A stretch of 23,248 bases of DNA, taken from contig NW_014577295.1 of the NCBI RefSeq assembly GCF_000485595.1, forward strand, positions 171,436 to 194,683, read 5' to 3'. Numbering within the stretch: the first letter of the stretch is position 1; each line of letters begins with the position of its first letter. Source of the DNA: Priapulus caudatus (taxonomy: Eukaryota; Priapulida; Priapulimorpha; Priapulimorphida; Priapulidae). This document shows positions 18,907 through 23,248 of the stretch, piece after piece. The position numbers were made by a program, and so were the translations under genes. The notes under the pieces are model-generated. The model had not been told where the DNA came from. It ran no database searches and worked only from the letters and a program-made list of their open reading frames with translations.

Positions 18907-19062
18907 TTATTATCAAGAGCATATTAAGTATAATACGCTCTCTATCTGCTCTAGTACTATAGCCCGCGTACAGTTGCCGCAGGCAGCCTGCGGAAACTGT
19001 ATACGCGTGCTATAGTACTAGAGCTAGCTCTCTATACATACTTAATACGCGCTTGTTATTAT
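18907..19062. mobile_element. nest layer 3: CAAGAGC element inside layer 2
   Basis: Element 18914-19055 starts CAAGAGCATATTAAGTATA and ends TACTTAATACGCGCTTG. It is flanked flush by exact TTATTAT at 18907-18913 and 19056-19062. It is interrupted by layer 4. Without that insertion it is about 52 bp with 20-bp arms and a 12-nt loop. Confidence 0.65.
18937..19035. mobile_element. nest layer 4: TAGCTCTAGT-type element inside layer 3, 9-bp duplication
   Basis: Element 18946-19026 starts CTGCTCTAGTACTATAG and ends CTATAGTACTAGAGCTA, the same terminal type as layer 1 with two end changes. It is flanked by exact GCTCTCTAT at 18937-18945 and 19027-19035, which fall in the loop of layer 3. The core is a GC-rich hairpin, CCGCAGGC-A-GCCTGCGG (18977-18993), with 1 nt between the arms. 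Confidence 0.6.
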
Positions 19063-19149
19063 CTATATTTGTTAGATATATAGATATTTAGATATCTATT
19101 ATTATTTACTCCTGGTACTATAGTACTAGAGCTATTACGTTACACGATG

Positions 19150-19204
19150 TAACCCCCCCCACCTCACCACCACCACCCCCACCACCACCCCCCACCACCA
19201 CCAC
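19150..19204. repeat. C-rich CCACCA repeat (G-quadruplex-prone on minus strand)
   Basis: CCCCCCCC then (CACCAC)n with CCCCC interruptions. The complementary strand has many G-runs of 2-8 within about 55 nt, fitting quadruplex potential. Confidence 0.8.
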
Positions 19205-19705
19205 GCCTGTACTATACGTCGTGCTACGACGACAGGGATAAAAGAGGAGTTCGGTTTATCAGGCGGCACGCGCGCGCTCTGTAAATGCGTTCAAGATGGC
19301 AGCGAAGCCGTGACGCCTGCGATGTGTGCGGGTCACGCACGTGTACACGCACACACGCGCTGAACTGATCAACAGCTCATTCAATTAACGAAGGCTGATG
19401 GCGTCACTGTGGCGCCGCAGCGTAGATAAGTCCTATTTGTTGCGACGGTCATTATAGCGTTTTAACTAATTTCGTTGCAAGAAAATCCGCTCTGATCTGG
19501 TTAAAACGCCATCATGGCAGACGATCGAGTGCCATGACGTCATGTCTCGTTGTTAATTTTGAACGCGCTTTGTTTCGTACAGTAACTACGCGAATGCGTT
19601 ATAGCTTCTGATAAAATGTCTTTTTATTTTTTTTCGACAATTTCCTTGCGACTCAACGCCATCTTCTTTTATGCCGAGTTATTTCAATAATAACGTGAAT
19701 ATATA
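19205..19705. other. unique DNA, no gene seen
   Basis: Mixed unique sequence with a CpG-rich start, a short ACAC/GCAC patch near 19340 and a perfect CRE octamer at 19535-19542. No open frame of interest. Confidence 0.45.
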
Positions 19706-19707
19706 AA

Positions 19708-19888
19708 TAAATGACACACCCACGCGTGCGCGCGCGCACACCGCCCCCCACCCACCACACACAAACACACACACGCGCGCACACGCCCCCAACACACACA
19801 AACATACATACACACGCGCACACGCACAGGCACACGCACACACACACACGCACGCACGCACGCACGCACACGCACCCACCCGTGCGTG
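19708..19888. repeat. (CA)n/(CGCA)n low-complexity tract
   Basis: CACACA, CGCGCA, ACACAAACATACA and CACGCACG runs, mirror-like in composition to the GT tracts elsewhere. Cys/Val or His/Thr frames across it are artefacts. Alternating purine-pyrimidine sequence may form Z-DNA. Confidence 0.9.
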
Positions 19889-21101
19889 TATATATGTATA
19901 GTTTCATATAAAGTATAATAAACGTAGTCGATTTTAAGGCGTAAGCGCCGCATAACAGTAATATATCGCGTAACTGTCAACGCATTACTACTGCTAGAGC
20001 GTGACTGTGACCAGGAGATGTACGCGACGACGCGATGTTGTTGCATAAATCAATGCAGCAGTAATCGGCGAGAAGTTTCAATATTGTGACATCTGAGCTA
20101 ATCGTAAAGCGCGGGTAAAAGCCAGCGCTGTTTTCATACGCCGAATCGAATGGACAAATTAGCGACCATGGGCGTCCGGCAGTTTCACACCGGGGTCAAA
20201 TGCGCTCTGAAACGAAACACTTGCCACAACACAAACATTATACGGTCGTACAAGCGACTTCTCTCAATTCTCTCGAGTTCTATATATTAAGTTGTCAGCG
20301 ACTTCTGCCAGAGTTGTTGTCTTTATTTGGGCAAAACAAATCCCCGGCTGTTCTGTCCGCTCTCGTTTCCCACGCGTTGCATGCTAATAGCCGACCGTGT
20401 ATCGGCGTAGCAACGTCAGCCTCCCCTCCTCCTCCTCATCCTTCTCCTCCTCCTCGCCCATCGCGACTACTCCACAGAGAACTTGTTGTGTGTATTTTGA
20501 AACTCTAACCTCGAGTAGGTTTGTCGCTGCTTATATGTATGTGTATATGCTACATGTTTGGTGCGGTCGCGGCACAGCTAGGAGAGTTGTCTTTACTGGG
20601 AAACGTTCATGGTTTTGTAGAGTGTGAAACCAAACCTTCACTACAAATTTCTCGGTGATCTTTCTCACTGTCACGTAGACCGGTTTCAAAAGACCGCGCG
20701 CGGGGGTGAGCCCGCGAACACCGCAGCTGACGGCGTCAGTCTAATCGTCGCGGACAATGTAGATACGAGACTTCGTAACGACTAGGCGCGTGGTGGTGGG
20801 TTTCTGAAACAATATCTGCGTAAACTCCCCCCTCCCTCCCTTCTCAAGCTTTTGCCAAAGCGTTCTGAAGATGGGTGTTTGGTTTCGGCGTGCCTGGCTA
20901 CGAGGCGTGATATAGCGCGGCATTATCTGCAGTGATGTTCCGATATCTTGCTGTGAATTGTTTGTGCGATGAGCTTGCGTATAAACAGCGGCATTCGCAA
21001 GGACTTTGCAGTCGCCTGCTGCCAGTGCGTGACACCGCTGCTGATAACGACAGCGAAAAGCCACGATATGCGGTCTTTTCGGCTCTTTTAATCATTTACG
21101 C
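19889..21101. other. unique 3' flank, no gene assigned
   Basis: It contains a C/T-rich CCTCCTCCT tract at about 20419-20460 and a CGCGCGGGGGTGAGCCCGCG hairpin near 20696. Overlapping frames of about 100 codons on both strands show no family signature. An AATAAA at 19916-19921 could serve a transcript, but nothing ties it to twist. Confidence 0.4.
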
Positions 21102-21154
21102 ATATAATCAGGAGTGTATAGTAAAGACTCTATATTATACACACCTGATATACT
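21102..21154. mobile_element. CAGGAGTG hairpin element, 39 bp
   Basis: Element 21109-21147 starts CAGGAGTGTATAGTAAAGAC and ends TATATTATACACACCTG, with terminal arms of about 13 bp with one unpaired base. The flanks ATATAAT (21102-21108) and ATATACT (21148-21154) match at six of seven bases. Its first eight bases equal those of nest layer 2. Confidence 0.55.
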
Positions 21155-22720
21155 TTCTCGCGTCACTGCTTCGATAAGAACAACGTTCAGTTTCAACGTA
21201 TATTCGTATTCTAATCACGTTTTCTTATCGCTTCTTCCAGATATTACCCCGTGACGCGCTGTTATGTATCGTACAAGATCCGGTTCATTCGAGTTGACAG
21301 TTCGGCCACCGAGACGGTTACTTCACTCAAGTCCCAAGCAACAGGCGCCGTGATCGGTCCACGCACGCACGCACGCACGCCCGAACACTGCATGGTCTGT
21401 ACGTGCCGAGGCGTGATGAAATTCGGCACTGCCGCCGCGTAGACGGGAACCCTACGTCGCTGACCGGCGCCAGGCTAGCTCGCGACGACGTGCGGCGTCA
21501 GTCTAACCACCGCCTCGCTAATTCTGTCGCCAGTCCGACAGTCGCCACTGCCGCTGCCGGCTACCCAGTGGTCAGAGGTCATCCGCGTGAGATTAGCAGC
21601 GTCGCGACACGGCCTATCACCTCCTCGGCTCGCAGCCGGAACCTGATAGGGCCGAAGCCGACGATTGCGTAGACGGCGGCACAGTGCATCTCCGCCTTCG
21701 GCTAAAATGAGAAGTAAAAACGTGCGCACACGGGATAGCGTACAAGCTCGGTAGTACAGATAGTGCGATAATATTCCGTATTGTTTTGGCATCAGTTGCG
21801 CATATGTGCCAATTGTTATAAAAATTTCTATCGTTTCGAAACGAAATTATGATGTAGAGAGCAACGTGTGGGATTTTAAACGACAGAAAGGCGTGCCTTA
21901 GTCTTGTTTTCTCTAAATTTTTCGGCAAAAGAGTTGGTGAAGTGGATTTTAATACTCGTTATTGTATGCGATGCATTGTTATCAGTTGTCTGTGTAAATA
22001 TATAGGATTATACCTTTTTTGTTGACACTGAATTCGAGATGGTGCTATTTTTGTTGTATATATATATATCTAATATTTGGCATTGATATAGAAGACAAAG
22101 TTAAACTGTATATTATAGGAAGTTAATCTCCCCGAACATGCTGCCGAGGAGTTTCGATTATATTTTTCGATATGAAAATATCACACTTAATTCTCCATTA
22201 TTTCTACCAGGAATCACACGTTAGACCTCTCTTATCTTGCGTATTATGTAGAATGTGTTTATCTACGTATATAAAAAGTAGCATCCCGTGGATAACACGG
22301 AAGTTATCTATATGGCGATAAAAAAAACATCAAGTGAAACGTCTTTCTTCGTTGTTGTGTTGAGGTCACTTCGCAGCGAGTAGCTGACGCCGTGACAAGT
22401 ATTATAGGCGCGTGAGTTCCCCACATGCACTATCCTCACGCGTTGTGCGATTGTAGTGCTGTGCCAACGTCATCGCCTATGCGATGTTTTTGTGTACGGT
22501 TTTGTGTAAAACACGATACTGCTCTCCGATACCCTATATATACGTTTTATAATAAACAGATAAACAGTACATATAATCGCGGCTTTGTTTTATACAGTCA
22601 TGGCGTTGTGTTACTTCATCTATATTACAACCGCAGATCCGCATGTCTCTACCCCTGCCCCTCGCACTTCTATCAAACGCATTGCTTCATCCTAGCCTCT
22701 CCTTTCAGGAGATTCTAAGG
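21155..22720. other. unique DNA, no gene assigned
   Basis: A short (ACGC)n run lies at 21361-21380. 21250-21700 is CpG-rich with opposing open frames of 89-105 codons that I do not recognise. From 21700 the sequence is AT-rich without inverted-repeat elements that I can see. Confidence 0.4.
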
Positions 22721-22904
22721 GAGTGTGCGCATGTGCATGTGCGTGTGAGTGTACGTGCGTACTTGCGTGCCCGTGTGTGTGTGTACGTGCGCGCGCCCAT
22801 GTGTGGGGACGTATGCGCATCCCTTTGCGTGCGCGTGCGTGCGTGCATGCATGCGCCCGCGTATGTGAGCATACATGTATGTAGCCTCTACTATCCGAAT
22901 AAAG
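22721..22904. repeat. GTGC/ATGT low-complexity, repeat copy 1
   Basis: GTGCGT, ATGCAT and GTGTGT words lead into GCGCCCGCGTATGTGAGCAT (from 22853), then AC..TGTATGTAGCCTCTACTATCCGAATA. Copy 2 is at 23098-23219. Confidence 0.7.
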
Positions 22905-22941
22905 AAACACTACCGCGATAGACGGAGATGCCCATTGATAC

Positions 22942-23020
22942 ATGATATCAAGAGTACATAATAGAGATATCTATCATGTATGTCTATAATAACATCTCTA
23001 TTATGTACTCTTGATAATAT
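22942..23020. mobile_element. CARRAG-type element, 65 bp
   Basis: Element 22949-23013 has perfect 20-bp terminal inverted repeats: CAAGAGTACATAATAGAGAT at the left, with its exact complement closing the right end, around a 25-nt centre. The flanks are ATGATAT (22942-22948) and ATAATAT (23014-23020), six of seven matching. Its right flank doubles as the left flank of the next element. Confidence 0.7.
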
Positions 23021-23076
23021 CAAGAGCGTATAAAAAAAGGATATTATACCTTCTTTATATACGCTCTTAATAATAT
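23014..23076. mobile_element. CARRAG-type element, 49 bp, adjoining the previous one
   Basis: Element 23021-23069 starts CAAGAGCGTATA and ends TATATACGCTCTTA, with last base A in place of G. Pairing runs inward through AAGG/CCTT. Exact ATAATAT flanks it at 23014-23020 and 23070-23076. It apparently inserted at the right-hand duplication of the 22949-23013 element. Confidence 0.65.
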
Positions 23077-23097
23077 ACGCACTCTCGCGCTTTATTC

Positions 23098-23219
23098 ATA
23101 TGTGGGCACGCGTGTTCATATATGCGCGTACGTACGTGCGTGCGTGTGTGCAATTGCGCGCGTGCGTGCGCCCGCGTATGTGAGCATACGTGTATGCAGT
23201 CTCTAATACCCGAATAGTG
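23098..23219. repeat. GTGC/ATGT low-complexity, repeat copy 2
   Basis: GCGTACGTACGTGCGTGCG and similar words lead into GCGCCCGCGTATGTGAGCAT (from 23168), followed by AC..TGTATGCAGTCTCTAATACCCGAATA. It matches the end of copy 1 over about 55 bp with a few changes. Confidence 0.7.
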
Positions 23220-23248
23220 AATTCTGTTTCGGCCGGGTGTCGTGGCGT

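Larger units (their letters stand above)
18880..19121. mobile_element. nest layer 2: CAGGAGTG element inside layer 1
   Basis: Element 18887-19114 starts CAGGAGTGAATAACGATAG and ends CTATTATTATTTACTCCTG. The flanks are GCACTAT (18880-18886) and GTACTAT (19115-19121), a 7-bp duplication with one change, lying in the loop of layer 1. It is interrupted by layer 3. The remaining 79 bp has arms of about 21 bp and an AT-rich loop. Confidence 0.6.
18861..19143. mobile_element. nest layer 1: TAGCTCTAGT hairpin element, 9-bp duplication
   Basis: The element (18870-19134) starts TAGCTCTAGT and ends ACTAGAGCTA. It is flanked by an exact TTACGTTAC at 18861-18869 and 19135-19143. Without the inserted layer 2 it would be only about 30 bp, arms of 10 bp around GCACTATAGT. 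Nine-bp duplications are typical of Mutator-like elements, but no affiliation can be shown from such a short sequence. Confidence 0.6.

Overview
This is animal nuclear DNA. It is a gene-poor stretch full of simple repeats and short inverted-repeat elements, with one protein gene I can support. That gene is an intact Twist-type bHLH transcription factor at 17811-18353 (+), 180 aa, coding in a single exon. Its bHLH and C-terminal Twist box are close to the chordate/lophotrochozoan form, so the source is a bilaterian, probably a marine invertebrate deuterostome or lophotrochozoan. I cannot place it more precisely. There is no sign of bacterial, viral or plasmid gene organisation.

Layout. 1-521 is a GT-rich tract. 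1163-2345 is a long CT-rich tract. 2346-7640 is mostly unique, AT-rich DNA holding a TTAGGG-like patch (4114-4220), a 10-bp tandem repeat (4761-4810), a 150-bp inverted-repeat element (6269-6418), and a foldback (7147-7327) related to a second copy near 3383-3480. 7649-8340 is a CT/TCTA microsatellite block. 8341-9425 shows no gene, and 9427-9534 is a GT run. 9540-13190 is unique DNA with CpG-dense patches and CTAT repeats. 13191-13847 is GA-rich. 13850-17570 holds a 16-bp minisatellite, pentanucleotide repeats, a pair of CRE palindromes, a GT run and several small hairpin elements. 17580-18440 is the twist locus with a GC-rich proximal promoter. 18445-23248 is repeat-rich 3' flank.

Main observation. 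The window carries a set of very short elements (about 23-230 bp). They start 5'-CARRAG and end with its complement, and most are flush with 7-bp direct repeats that look like target-site duplications. Clear cases are at 10815, 16701, 17221, 18819, 18914 and 23021; near-perfect ones are at 18887, 21109 and 22949. At 18861-19143 four layers of such hairpins are nested, and each layer keeps its own flanking duplication. Two layers belong to a second type with 9-bp duplications. In several cases the inferred empty site was already a palindrome and the newcomer landed at or near its apex, which suggests preference for hairpin or cruciform targets. No transposase gene is present, so the elements must be non-autonomous.

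The twist gene has an in-frame stop 51 bp upstream of its first ATG, two CCAAT boxes in inverted orientation, GC boxes and a CATATG E-box palindrome in front. A strong splice-donor sequence lies 57 bp past the stop, where vertebrate TWIST1 is known to carry a 3'UTR intron. All other long open frames appear to be low-complexity or antisense artefacts.
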